DNA from: GCA-2862585 sp965277895
GTDB lineage: Bacteria > Bacteroidota > Bacteroidia > Flavobacteriales > UBA7312
Reading direction: 5' to 3'
Assembly (NCBI GenBank): GCA_965277895.1
Contig: CBDIDR010000001.1
Span: 1,116,001 to 1,180,000, forward strand
Length of the DNA: 64,000 nt
Below, in pieces: positions 35,767 through 45,999 of the stretch (position 1 is the first letter of the stretch; each line of letters starts with the position of its first letter). Below the pieces are notes generated by a model. The model had not been told where the DNA came from and searched no databases. It saw only the letters and a program-made list of their open reading frames with translations. The position numbers and the translations under genes were made by a program.

Positions 35767-37932
35767 GTGAATAATATACTTAATGCAATATTATTTTGTT
35801 TCTTTTTTTGTCTATCAACTGCTAGTCTATTTGCACAAGAATGGAGTGTTATGCCTTCTTACAATGGGGATAGTAGACATCACCCTATAACATTTTCTAA
35901 TGATACATATGGTTTTGTAATTGCTGGTCAGACTGGTCCTGGCGAATATCTTGAAGATGTACACCGATTTGACTCTCAAACAAATACTTGGGAGCAGTTA
36001 GCCAATTTTCCTGGTGGTCCAAGGGGTTTCGGATACGGTGTTGCTAGTGGCAATAAGGCCTATTTGGGTTTCGGCAGAAATAACGAAGGCTATACAAACG
36101 ATTGGTGGGAGTATGATATGCAAAATGACATATGGACACAGTTGGCCGATTTTCCATCTGCAGGAAGAATTCACCCCGCTTTAGTGATTGTCAATGAAAG
36201 TGTATATATGGGCTTAGGTGGTAATTCGTTTGGAAACTTAGGCGATTGGTGGGAATATAATATAGAAGATGATGAATGGACTCAAAAAGCTGATTTTGAA
36301 TTTGGAGACAGACACCATCCGTTTTACTTTGGAATAGGTGATTATCCTTATGTCGGTTTTGGTCATGGCAACTCATTAGGCAATGGCTATAATATTTACA
36401 ACGATTTTTATAAATACGACCCATTCATCGATGAGTGGATTGTTATGTCTGAATTACCAGCTGAAGGTAGGGTAGCAGGAACGCAGTTTTCCTACAATGG
36501 AAAAGGTTATACCCTGAGTGGTGATGGTGATGACCACAGTACTTTAGACTCGGGTGAATTATGGGAATATGACCCGCAGAATGATAGCTGGTTGCAGTTA
36601 GACTCACATCCTGGAAATTCTAGATGGGCTCCGGGCTGTTTTGTCATCAATTGTAATGTATATTTTACCTCTGGATTAGATAGGCAATCGGGTACGTATT
36701 ACAACGATATGCTAATGGCACAGTTAGGTGATGCATGCGGTTGTTTGGACAGTAATGCAATTAACTATAATTCATCTTCGACTCTTCAGGATAACTCTTG
36801 CTGTTATATTTCAGGCTGTACAGATCCTTCTGCTTTGAACTACGATGGAGAAGCGTGTTTTGATGATGGAAGTTGTGTAGAGGTCAATATTGGTTGCGAT
36901 AATCCCATGTCCTCTAATTATGATGCAATGGCGAATAGCTTAGATGGATTGGGAGGTCCATTAGATATATACGAATTAGGTGTAGGCAGTTACCATTATG
37001 GTAATGCTTATGATATGGTCTTTGACTGTTTGGAAGAAGTAACGCTTAACTCTGTTGACGTATATGCTCAAACAGATTTTTCCATCCAAGTTGAAATTCA
37101 GGACGAAAACGATATTCAAGTTTTTAGTAATACGTTTTCGCTTTCTACTGGACTTAATACCTTATCATTGGATTATGAAATAGAAATTGGAGAGAATTAC
37201 AAAATTGGAATTGAAGGAGAAAACTTTGGTCTTTTCAGAAATAACTTTGTTGATTCTACCATTTTTCCATTATATATTGCTGATGCACTTTCTATAACAG
37301 CCAATACAACAGATAGCCCACAATCGTATTTTTATTATTTCTATAATTGGAACATAACTGCTAGTTGTGACGCTACCTTTGGGTGTACTGATTCTCTAGC
37401 GTGTAATTACCAAGAATTTGCACTAAATGATGACAGTAGTTGTGTTTTCCCTCAACTAGGTTATGACTGCGAAGGAAATTGTTTGTTTGGCGACTTAGAT
37501 AATGACAGTATATGTGATTGCGAGGATATGCAAATTATTATTGAGGATTGCGATTGTGAAGGCAATGATCCCAATACCTTTACGGTTTTCTATAATGATG
37601 TAGATGAGAATGTATGTGTTGTATATGAATTTTGTGATTGCGAATGCTACAATGATTTTGATAATGATGGCATTTGTGATGAAAACGAAAAAAGTTGGAA
37701 TTGTGTAGATAATGTATGCATTGACCCACTAGATGGTTTAGGTACTTATTTAAGTCTAGAAGACTGTGAGTCTAGTTGTCAATTACCAACAGGTGTAGGA
37801 GAATTTCAAACTACTAAACGCCTTGTAAAGGTTACAAACTTACTCGGTCAAGAAATTACTCCAAACAAAAATATTCAAATGCTCTATATTTATGAAGATG
37901 GCACTGTTTTAAAGAGATTTATTGTCAATTAA
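35767..37932 (+). CDS. Secreted kelch-repeat protein with Ca-binding-like and Cys-rich motifs, variant tail
   Basis: 721 residues, GTG start, with signal peptide (ILFCFFFCLSTASLFAQ). Residues 25-315 form a kelch propeller: units such as YDMQNDIWTQLADFP, YNIEDDEWTQKADF and YDPQNDSWLQLDSHPG repeat with the Gly-rich and W.......P pattern. Then come acidic motifs (GCTDPSALNYDGEACFDDGSC and relatives), a thrombospondin-3-like calcium-type stretch (GDLDNDSICDCED; DFDNDGICDENE), a four-Cys motif (WNCVDNVCIDPLDGLG), and a tail ending LYIYEDGTVLKRFIVN. It is divergent from the 3236-residue gene (146-bp gap). Surface protein-protein or glycan binding is inferred. Confidence 0.82.
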   Translation: MNNILNAILFCFFFCLSTASLFAQEWSVMPSYNGDSRHHPITFSNDTYGFVIAGQTGPGEYLEDVHRFDSQTNTWEQLANFPGGPRGFGYGVASGNKAYLGFGRNNEGYTNDWWEYDMQNDIWTQLADFPSAGRIHPALVIVNESVYMGLGGNSFGNLGDWWEYNIEDDEWTQKADFEFGDRHHPFYFGIGDYPYVGFGHGNSLGNGYNIYNDFYKYDPFIDEWIVMSELPAEGRVAGTQFSYNGKGYTLSGDGDDHSTLDSGELWEYDPQNDSWLQLDSHPGNSRWAPGCFVINCNVYFTSGLDRQSGTYYNDMLMAQLGDACGCLDSNAINYNSSSTLQDNSCCYISGCTDPSALNYDGEACFDDGSCVEVNIGCDNPMSSNYDAMANSLDGLGGPLDIYELGVGSYHYGNAYDMVFDCLEEVTLNSVDVYAQTDFSIQVEIQDENDIQVFSNTFSLSTGLNTLSLDYEIEIGENYKIGIEGENFGLFRNNFVDSTIFPLYIADALSITANTTDSPQSYFYYFYNWNITASCDATFGCTDSLACNYQEFALNDDSSCVFPQLGYDCEGNCLFGDLDNDSICDCEDMQIIIEDCDCEGNDPNTFTVFYNDVDENVCVVYEFCDCECYNDFDNDGICDENEKSWNCVDNVCIDPLDGLGTYLSLEDCESSCQLPTGVGEFQTTKRLVKVTNLLGQEITPNKNIQMLYIYEDGTVLKRFIVN

Positions 37933-38010
37933 TTCAATTTTAAAACAAAATAAATACACATACTTATCTGTTTGTACTAAATGTGTATCAAATAGAAAAT
38001 AGATATTTTA

Positions 38011-38018
38011 TATATTTG
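38011..38018 (+). promoter_or_regulatory. -7 promoter box for the 2526-residue giant
   Basis: TATATTTG is an exact TAnnTTTG match 19 bases before the ATG. No clear -33 element was seen at the usual distance. Confidence 0.45.
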
Positions 38019-38037
38019 GCTTCTTAACCTATCTTTT

Positions 38038-41000
38038 ATGAAGCATTTTACTAAGTATATTTTCTTGTTATTTTTATTCTTCAATGCTACTGTTTCTTTT
38101 TCGCAAGGCCCTTCAATATCTGAAGTGATTTCTGGTTGTACGGATTCCGAAGCTTGTAATTATAACCCTGAAGCAAATACAGACGACGGTTCATGTGTTG
38201 AGCAAAGTATGTTCACCTTAACTGTTGAAACCTGTGAAGAAGAATTTTTATGGTATGATACCATTCGTACTACATCTGGTACTTATGTTATTCCAGCAAA
38301 TGATACTCTAAGTTGTGATAGTATTCTTGAACTAACTCTATTACAAAATTACTCAACAACTAGTGATACAACAGTTTGTGATGAGTTTGTTTGGGAAGAA
38401 GATACTATTACTTCTAGTGGTTTACATACTAAGTCTTTTACTGCAGAAAATGGTTGTGACAGCACGCACACTTTTAATGTTACTGTAAATACAAGTACTT
38501 ATACTTTTTCTGAAGAAACAGCTTGTGGTAGTTATTTCTGGCCAACAGATCAGCAAGAGTATTTTCAAAGTGGAACTTACCAATTTGAATATACAAATAG
38601 TAATGAGTGCCCAAGTCTTGTAGAATTAGACTTAACCATTAATGAAACTTATTATATAATTGATACTATTGTAGAAGTTTGTGATAGTTATACATGGCGA
38701 GGTGAGACTTATTTTCAAACAGGTACATTTGCTAAGGAATTTCAATCCCAAAATAATTGTGATAGTATTATAATTTTAGACTTAACAATTTATAATTCTG
38801 ATACAACAGAAAGTGATATTACTGTTTGTGATGAGTTTGTTTTGCAAGGAAATACTTACACTACAAGTGGTGTTTACTTTACTGCTGGATTAGAAAATAT
38901 AAATGGGTGCGATAGCACTCATTTTTACAACGTTACTATTAATTCGACTGAATATGAAACAGATTTTAAACAAATTTGTTCAGATTCTTATACCTGGATA
39001 AATGGCGTTACATATTTTGATAATAATAATACTGATCAAGTTATATTAACTAATGGTGCTAGTGGTACATGTGACTTAATAGTTACGTTAGACTTAATAT
39101 TTTTAGAACCTTCATCATCTGTTCAGACTGTTGATACATGTAATTCATATCAATGGATTGATGGCATTACATATACTGAGAGTACAGATTCAGCTATATT
39201 CATTACAGAAAACTCAGTTGGCTGTGATAGTGTCATTACTCTTAATTTAACAATTTACAATTCTGATACTACATCTAGTAATATTACTTCTTGTAATGAA
39301 TATACATGGGAAGATTCTACATATACTGAAAGTGGTAGTTATACTAAAACATTATTAAATCAAAATAGTTGCGATAGTATTCATACACTTAACTTAATCA
39401 TTAATTATTCTGATAGTACATTTAGTGATATAACAGTTTGTGATGAATTTGTTTGGCAAGGAGACACTTATACTGAAAGTGATACCGTAACAAAAACTCT
39501 AACAAATTCAAATGGCTGTGACAGTGTTCATACTTACTTCCTAACAATTATTGAAAGTTCATTTGGAACAGACATTCAAGAGTCTTGTGATGCATTTACT
39601 TGGATTGATGGTATTTCATACACAGAAAGTACTAATTCTCCAACTTTCATTCTTGAAAATTCAGTTGGTTGTGATAGTGTAGTAACTCTTGACCTAACAA
39701 TTAACTATTCGGATAGCACATTTAGTGACACTACAGTTTGTAATGCCTTTGTATGGGATGATAGCACTTACACTGCTAGTGGACTATATACTAATGAATA
39801 TATAAATGCTAATGGTTGCGATAGCACACATACGTTTAACCTAATTGTTAATTATTCTGATACAATATTTGTTGATAGTACTGTTTGTGATGTATTTGTA
39901 TGGTTAGGAGATACTTATACTGAAAGTGATACCATAACAAAAACATTAGAAAATTCAAATGACTGTGATAGTGTTGTAACCATAGATTTAACTATTGTAA
40001 ATAGTTCTCTTACAACATTTATTGATAGCACTGTTTGTAACGAATTATTTTGGGAAGATAGTACCTATACAGAAAGTGGTACAATCACTAGAACATTTAC
40101 AAATTCAGTAGGTTGTGATAGTGTTGTTACTTTGAATTTAACTGTATACGAGGATAATTTTTCAATTTCAACTGCTCAAGTATGTGATTCATATTTTTGG
40201 AACGACTCTATCTATACTGAAAGTGGTATTTACACATTTGAAGCAACAGGTCAATTTGGATGCGATAGTGTTGCAACATTAGAATTAACAATATTAGAAA
40301 AAAGCTATTCTACCGATACTCGTTTTGAATGTGATACTTTAATCTGGTTAGATGGTAATACGTATACTGCAAGTAATAATACGGCAACATATACCATCGA
40401 AGACGGAAATTCAAATGGATGCGATAGTATCATAACACTTGACTTAACAATTCATGAAGTTGATTCAATTTCTAGTGATACTACTGTTTGTGATGAATTT
40501 ATTTGGGAAGGTGTCACTTACACTGAAAGTGATACAATTACAAGAACTCTTGTAGCTTCAAATGGTTGTGACAGCATCCACACTATTATTTTAACTGTAA
40601 ATGAAACTACTTTTGGAATAGATATTCAAGAACATTGTGAAGAGTATGAATGGATAGATGGTAATACGTATGATGAAAGTAATAATACTGCTACATTCAC
40701 TTTAACAAATTCGTTAGGTTGTGACAGTATAGTAACGCTTGATCTAACCATATTAGAAAGTTCGTCATCATTTACATCAGCAAGTGCTTGTGATAGTTAT
40801 TTGTGGAATGATTCCTTATACACAGAATCAGGCTTAAAAACATTTATTACAACGAATGTTGCAGGCTGTGATAGTATTGCTAGAGTTTTCTTGACTATCA
40901 ATGAAAGTACTAGCGGAATAGATACTCAAATTCATTGTGATGAATATACTTGGATTGATGGTATTACTTACACAGAAAGCACTAATTCTGTTACCGACAC

Positions 41001-44000
41001 ATTGCTTAATGCACTGGGTTGTGATAGTGTAGTCACTCTTGACCTTACGATTAACTATTCGGATAGTACATTTAGTGATACAACCGTTTGTGATGTATTT
41101 GTTTGGGGAGATAGTACTTATACAGAATCAGGACTATATACTCATGAATTTGAAAATGTTAATGAATGTGACAGTACGCATACTATTAATCTAATTGTTA
41201 ATTATTCGGACAGCACATTTAGTGATACTACGGTTTGTGATGTATTTGTATGGGATGGTGATACACTCACTGTAAGTAATTCATATACTAAACTGTATAC
41301 AAATAGTAATGGATGCGATAGTACACATACAGTTAATCTAACTGTAAATGAGTCTACTTTTGGTACAGATGTTCAAGTACATTGCGATGAATATATTTGG
41401 ATTGACGGCATTACATATACCGAGAGTACAGACTTAGCAACATTTGTACTAACTAATTCAGTAGGTTGTGATAGTGTAGTCACTCTTGACCTAACGATTT
41501 ACTATTCAGACAGCACATTTAGTGATACAACAGTTTGCAACGTATTTGTTTGGGGCGATAGCACTTACACTGAAAGCGGTGTTTATACACAAGATTTCGA
41601 AAATGTTAATGATTGTGACAGTACGCATACTGTTAATCTAATTGTTAACTATTCAGACAGCACATTCAGTGATACAACAGTTTGCGATGTATTTGTTTGG
41701 GACGGTGACACACTCACTGTAAGTAATTCATATTCTAAACTGTATACAAATAGTAATGGATGTGATAGTACACATACTTATAATCTTACGGTAAATGAAT
41801 CTACAAGTGGAACAGATATTCAAGTACATTGCGATGACTTTACTTGGATTGACGGCATTACATATACCGAGAGTACAGACTTAGCAACATTTGTACTAAC
41901 TAATTCAGTAGGTTGTGATAGTGTAGTCACTCTTGACCTAACGATTTACAATTCGGATAGCACATTTAGTGATACAACCGTTTGTGATGTATTTGTTTGG
42001 GGCGATAGCACTTACACTGAAAGCGGTGTTTATACACAAGATTTCGAAAATGTTAATGATTGTGACAGTACGCATACTGTTAATCTAATTGTTAACTATT
42101 CAGACAGTACATTCAGTGATACAACAGTTTGCGATGTATTTGTATGGGATGGTGATACACTCACTGTAAGTAATTCATATACTAAACTGTACTCAAACAC
42201 TAATGGTTGCGATAGTACACATACATACAACCTTACTGTAAACGAATCTACAAGTGGAACAGATATTCAAGAATCTTGTGATGAGTTTACTTGGATTGAC
42301 GGTATAACCTACACAGAGAGTACAGATTCAGCAACATTTGTGTTAATCAATTCAGTTGGATGTGATAGTACAGTAACACTTGACCTAACAATTAACTATT
42401 CGGATAGTACATTTAGTGATACTACTATTTGTGATGATGTATTTGTATGGGATGATAGCACCTATATTGTAAGCGGGCAATATGCCAATGAGTATGTAAA
42501 CAGTTTTGGCTGTGATAGTATTCATACTGTTAATCTAACCATTAACTATTCAGACAGTACATTTAGTGATACCACCGTTTGTGATGTATTTGTATGGGAT
42601 GGTGATACATTCACTGTAAGTAATTCATATACTAAACTATATACAAATAGTAATGGTTGCGATAGTACACACACGTATAACCTAACAGTAAATGAATCTA
42701 CAAGTGGAACAGATATTCAAGAGTCTTGTGATGAGTTTACTTGGATTGACGGTGTAATTTATACCGAGAGTACAGATTCAGCAACATTTGTATTAATCAA
42801 TTCAGTTGGATGTGATAGTACAGTAACACTTGACCTAACGATTAATTATTCGGATAGCACATTTAGTGACACTACAGTTTGTGATGCCTTTGTATGGGAT
42901 GATAGCACTTACACTACTAGTGGACTATATACTAATGAATACACAAATGCTAATGGTTGTGATAGCTCACATACTGTTAACCTAATTGTAAACTATTCAG
43001 ACAGTACATTTAGTGACACCACCGTATGTAATGTATTTGTTTGGGGAGATAGTACTTATACACAATCAGGAGTGTATACCCATGAATTTGAAAATGTTAA
43101 TGAATGTGACAGTACGCATACTATTAACCTTTTAGTTAACTATTCAGACAGTACATTCAGTGATACTACGGTTTGTGATGTATTTGTATGGGATGGTGAC
43201 ACACTAACTGTAAGTAATTCATATACTAAACTGTATTCAAATGCTAATGGTTGCGATAGTACACACACGTATAACCTAACAGTAAATGAATCAACATTTG
43301 GAACAGATGTTCAAGAATCTTGTGATGAGTTTACTTGGATTGACGGTATAACCTACACAGAGAGTATAGATTCAGCAACATTTGTATTAATCAATTCAGT
43401 TGGATGTGATAGTACAGTAACACTTGACCTAACGATTAATTATTCGGATAGCACATTTAGTGACACTACAGTTTGTGATGCCTTTGTATGGGATGATAGC
43501 ACTTACACTACTAGTGGACTATATACTAATGAATACACAAATGCTAATGGTTGTGATAGCTCACATACTGTTAACCTAATTGTAAACTATTCAGACAGTA
43601 CATTTAGTGACACCACCGCATGTAATGTATTTGTTTGGGGAGATAGTACTTATACACAATCAGGAGTGTATACCCATGAATTTGAAAATGTTAATGAATG
43701 TGACAGTACGCATACTATTAACCTTTTAGTTAACTATTCAGACAGTACATTCAGTGATACTACGGTTTGTGATGTATTTGTATGGGATGGTGACACACTA
43801 ACTGTAAGTAATTCATATACTAAACTGTATTCAAATGCTAATGGTTGCGATAGTACACACACGTATAACCTAACAGTAAATGAATCAACATTTGGAACAG
43901 ATGTTCAAGAATCTTGTGATGAGTTTACTTGGATTGACGGTATAACCTACACAGAGAGTACAGATTCAGCAACATTTGTATTAATCAATTCAGTTGGATG

Positions 44001-45618
44001 TGATAGTACAGTAACACTTGACCTTACGATTAACTACTCTGATAGTACATTTAGTAACATTACAGTTTGTGATGCATTTGTATGGGATAGTATAACTTAT
44101 ACAGAAAGTGGTATTTATACCAATAGTTACATCAATAGCTTTGGTTGTGATAGCACTCATACACTTGTTCTAACAGTAGATGAGACCACATATGGAGTAG
44201 ATGAAATTATTGAGTGTGATGAGTTTACTTGGATTGATGGTCTGACTTATACAGAAAGTACTGATTCAGCAATGTTTACTTTAACAAATGCTGAGGGGTG
44301 TGATAGTATAATTACATTAAACTTAACAATTCTTGAAAGTTCATCTTCATTATCTGTGGTTTCTGAATGTTATAGTTATTCATGGAATGATTCAACTTAC
44401 ACCCAAAGTGGAACATATATTTTTGAAACTACAGGACAAAATGGATGTGATAGTTTAGCCACACTTGAATTAACAATCAATAATAGTACAAGTGGGGTAG
44501 ATGTTCAAGAGTCTTGTGATGAGTTTACTTGGATTGACGGTATAACCTATACGGAAAGTACTGATTCAGCAACATTTGTATTAATCAATTCAGTTGGATG
44601 TGATAGTACAGTAACACTTGACCTTACGATTAATTACTCTGATTCTACTTTCGAATCATTTACTGCCTGTGATTCTTATTCATGGAATGGAATTAATTGT
44701 ATCGCTAGTGGTATGTATTACTATACCACTTCAAATTCACTTGGTTGTGATTCAACAGTAACATTAGATCTTACTATTATTAATAGTTCATCATCCATTG
44801 CAGACGTAATTGCTTGTGACAGTTATTTTTGGAATAATGAGCTATATACAGAAAGTGGTACCTACACTGTAAATACATTCAATGTTGAAGGCTGTGATTC
44901 TACTGCTACTTTAAACTTAACTATTAATGGCCCTAGTACATCAACAGATTATGTAAGCACCTGTGAAGCTTATCAGTGGAATGGTGAAGTATACTTTGAA
45001 AGTGGTACATACACCTATAATTCTATAGACATCTTTGGTTGTGATTCTATTGCAACATTAGAGCTTGAAGTATGTACACTTGAAGAACTAATAATTGATG
45101 GATTTAATAGTGTTGATACAGAATCTTCGGTTACATATTCTGTTCAAGAAAATTTAGGTTCATCCTATTTTTGGACTATTTCTAACTTAGGATTTATTTC
45201 TTCAGGTCAGTTTACTAATGAGATTATTGTAGATTGGTCAATTATCGAAGGTAACTCAACTATTTGTGTAACTGAATCTAGAGATTGTTTCGGTCTGGAC
45301 TGTGAAGGTGATACATATTGTACAAATATTGAAGTTAAAGATGTTGTTGGAATTGAAGATATTTCTAGTGATTTTATCGAAATATACCCTAATCCTACTA
45401 GAGGAATATTTAACGTTTCAATACAACTTAACAATTTACAAAATGTGAGTTTAGAATTAGTAAACTCATTGGGTGAATTATTTTCTGACAAGAATTTAGG
45501 TGAATCAAAAGGTGAGCTTAACGAGTCATTTGATTTATCAAATCAGCCATCAGGTATATACTTATTAAGAATATCATTAGATGATAAGGTGATTACTAGA
45601 AAAGTAACATTGAATTAA
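38038..45618 (+). CDS. Giant T9SS surface protein of about 46 Cys/Trp modules
   Basis: 2526 residues. After the signal peptide (about 1-23) there is one acidic motif (CTDSEACNYNPEANTDDGSC, residues about 35-54). Then about 46 tandem modules of 48-53 residues run to about residue 2340, each with C..[FY].W, YT.S and GCDS, and ending L.LT[IV]. Next come a PKD/Ig-like region (SYFWTISNLGFISSGQF), and a canonical T9SS type A tail (IEIYPNPTRGIFNVSI, ending RKVTLN). Modules fall into alternating types: 'TWIDGITYTES' and 'VWDGD'/'VWGDSTYT' forms. About two Cys per module suggest regular disulfides in a long rod. Adhesion or gliding-surface function is inference. A strong terminator follows. Confidence 0.88.
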   Translation: MKHFTKYIFLLFLFFNATVSFSQGPSISEVISGCTDSEACNYNPEANTDDGSCVEQSMFTLTVETCEEEFLWYDTIRTTSGTYVIPANDTLSCDSILELTLLQNYSTTSDTTVCDEFVWEEDTITSSGLHTKSFTAENGCDSTHTFNVTVNTSTYTFSEETACGSYFWPTDQQEYFQSGTYQFEYTNSNECPSLVELDLTINETYYIIDTIVEVCDSYTWRGETYFQTGTFAKEFQSQNNCDSIIILDLTIYNSDTTESDITVCDEFVLQGNTYTTSGVYFTAGLENINGCDSTHFYNVTINSTEYETDFKQICSDSYTWINGVTYFDNNNTDQVILTNGASGTCDLIVTLDLIFLEPSSSVQTVDTCNSYQWIDGITYTESTDSAIFITENSVGCDSVITLNLTIYNSDTTSSNITSCNEYTWEDSTYTESGSYTKTLLNQNSCDSIHTLNLIINYSDSTFSDITVCDEFVWQGDTYTESDTVTKTLTNSNGCDSVHTYFLTIIESSFGTDIQESCDAFTWIDGISYTESTNSPTFILENSVGCDSVVTLDLTINYSDSTFSDTTVCNAFVWDDSTYTASGLYTNEYINANGCDSTHTFNLIVNYSDTIFVDSTVCDVFVWLGDTYTESDTITKTLENSNDCDSVVTIDLTIVNSSLTTFIDSTVCNELFWEDSTYTESGTITRTFTNSVGCDSVVTLNLTVYEDNFSISTAQVCDSYFWNDSIYTESGIYTFEATGQFGCDSVATLELTILEKSYSTDTRFECDTLIWLDGNTYTASNNTATYTIEDGNSNGCDSIITLDLTIHEVDSISSDTTVCDEFIWEGVTYTESDTITRTLVASNGCDSIHTIILTVNETTFGIDIQEHCEEYEWIDGNTYDESNNTATFTLTNSLGCDSIVTLDLTILESSSSFTSASACDSYLWNDSLYTESGLKTFITTNVAGCDSIARVFLTINESTSGIDTQIHCDEYTWIDGITYTESTNSVTDTLLNALGCDSVVTLDLTINYSDSTFSDTTVCDVFVWGDSTYTESGLYTHEFENVNECDSTHTINLIVNYSDSTFSDTTVCDVFVWDGDTLTVSNSYTKLYTNSNGCDSTHTVNLTVNESTFGTDVQVHCDEYIWIDGITYTESTDLATFVLTNSVGCDSVVTLDLTIYYSDSTFSDTTVCNVFVWGDSTYTESGVYTQDFENVNDCDSTHTVNLIVNYSDSTFSDTTVCDVFVWDGDTLTVSNSYSKLYTNSNGCDSTHTYNLTVNESTSGTDIQVHCDDFTWIDGITYTESTDLATFVLTNSVGCDSVVTLDLTIYNSDSTFSDTTVCDVFVWGDSTYTESGVYTQDFENVNDCDSTHTVNLIVNYSDSTFSDTTVCDVFVWDGDTLTVSNSYTKLYSNTNGCDSTHTYNLTVNESTSGTDIQESCDEFTWIDGITYTESTDSATFVLINSVGCDSTVTLDLTINYSDSTFSDTTICDDVFVWDDSTYIVSGQYANEYVNSFGCDSIHTVNLTINYSDSTFSDTTVCDVFVWDGDTFTVSNSYTKLYTNSNGCDSTHTYNLTVNESTSGTDIQESCDEFTWIDGVIYTESTDSATFVLINSVGCDSTVTLDLTINYSDSTFSDTTVCDAFVWDDSTYTTSGLYTNEYTNANGCDSSHTVNLIVNYSDSTFSDTTVCNVFVWGDSTYTQSGVYTHEFENVNECDSTHTINLLVNYSDSTFSDTTVCDVFVWDGDTLTVSNSYTKLYSNANGCDSTHTYNLTVNESTFGTDVQESCDEFTWIDGITYTESIDSATFVLINSVGCDSTVTLDLTINYSDSTFSDTTVCDAFVWDDSTYTTSGLYTNEYTNANGCDSSHTVNLIVNYSDSTFSDTTACNVFVWGDSTYTQSGVYTHEFENVNECDSTHTINLLVNYSDSTFSDTTVCDVFVWDGDTLTVSNSYTKLYSNANGCDSTHTYNLTVNESTFGTDVQESCDEFTWIDGITYTESTDSATFVLINSVGCDSTVTLDLTINYSDSTFSNITVCDAFVWDSITYTESGIYTNSYINSFGCDSTHTLVLTVDETTYGVDEIIECDEFTWIDGLTYTESTDSAMFTLTNAEGCDSIITLNLTILESSSSLSVVSECYSYSWNDSTYTQSGTYIFETTGQNGCDSLATLELTINNSTSGVDVQESCDEFTWIDGITYTESTDSATFVLINSVGCDSTVTLDLTINYSDSTFESFTACDSYSWNGINCIASGMYYYTTSNSLGCDSTVTLDLTIINSSSSIADVIACDSYFWNNELYTESGTYTVNTFNVEGCDSTATLNLTINGPSTSTDYVSTCEAYQWNGEVYFESGTYTYNSIDIFGCDSIATLELEVCTLEELIIDGFNSVDTESSVTYSVQENLGSSYFWTISNLGFISSGQFTNEIIVDWSIIEGNSTICVTESRDCFGLDCEGDTYCTNIEVKDVVGIEDISSDFIEIYPNPTRGIFNVSIQLNNLQNVSLELVNSLGELFSDKNLGESKGELNESFDLSNQPSGIYLLRISLDDKVITRKVTLN
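41554..42447 (+). repeat. 447-bp tandem duplication in the 2526-residue gene
   Basis: A block starting GGCGATAGCACTTACACTGA at 41554 recurs at 42001, offset 447 bp (three modules, 149 residues), with few changes. The period equals that of the array in the oppositely oriented giant gene. Confidence 0.8.
42841..44028 (+). repeat. Two near-identical 594-bp units in the 2526-residue gene
   Basis: ATTAATTATTCGGATAGCAC at 42841 recurs at 43435, and the following 594 bp (four modules, 198 residues) are almost unchanged; only two residue differences are seen (VCNVF/ACNVF and TESID/TESTD). Identity extends slightly to the left, to about 42775. This is a recent duplication. Confidence 0.9.
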
Positions 45619-45640
45619 CGCTTAATACTCTTAAGCTTCT

Positions 45641-45674
45641 AAAAAAACTACTCTCAAATGAGAGTAGTTTTTTT
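45641..45674 (+). terminator. Terminator after the 2526-residue giant
   Basis: AAAAAAACTACTCTC and GAGAGTAGTTTTTTT form a perfect 15-bp stem around a 4-base loop, 23 bases after the stop codon. The A and T runs make it potentially bidirectional. Confidence 0.92.
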
Positions 45675-45942
45675 ATTTGTTATACATTCTATATTCTACA
45701 ATCAAGTTTCCATTAAGCACCTAAATAATTATCTATATCAAAAAAAATACGGAGTATATGAAGTTCTTAATTTTAAACCTCATTGGTTTAATGATTGAAG
45801 AGTAGTCAAATCCAATATAAATTCAAACATATACTTATAAGTTATAGTTCAGTTGAAATAAAGTAATAATTATATGCTGTTTTTGAACATAACTATATTC
45901 TAACTAAATTATATTATGAATTTAAAGTATTTAATCAGTATA

Positions 45943-45978
45943 TAAAAAAAGAGCTTAAACAGTGTTTAAACTCTTTTT
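45943..45978 (-). terminator. Terminator of the OmpA-family gene
   Basis: AAAAAGAG-TTAAAC and GTTTAA-CTCTTTTT pair with one internal mismatch around an AGT loop. On the minus strand it is followed by a T run and lies about 20 bases after the stop of the OmpA-family gene. Confidence 0.82.
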
Positions 45979-45999
45979 AGTTTGATTTTATTAATAGTC

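Larger units (their letters stand above)
45619..45999. other. Intergenic region between the giant gene and the OmpA-family gene
   Basis: 381 bp without a credible gene. It contains two hairpin terminators facing the two convergent transcripts (listed separately). The 270 bases between them are AT-rich with only a trivial 9-codon open frame, and I see no RNA gene or repeat in them. Confidence 0.7.
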
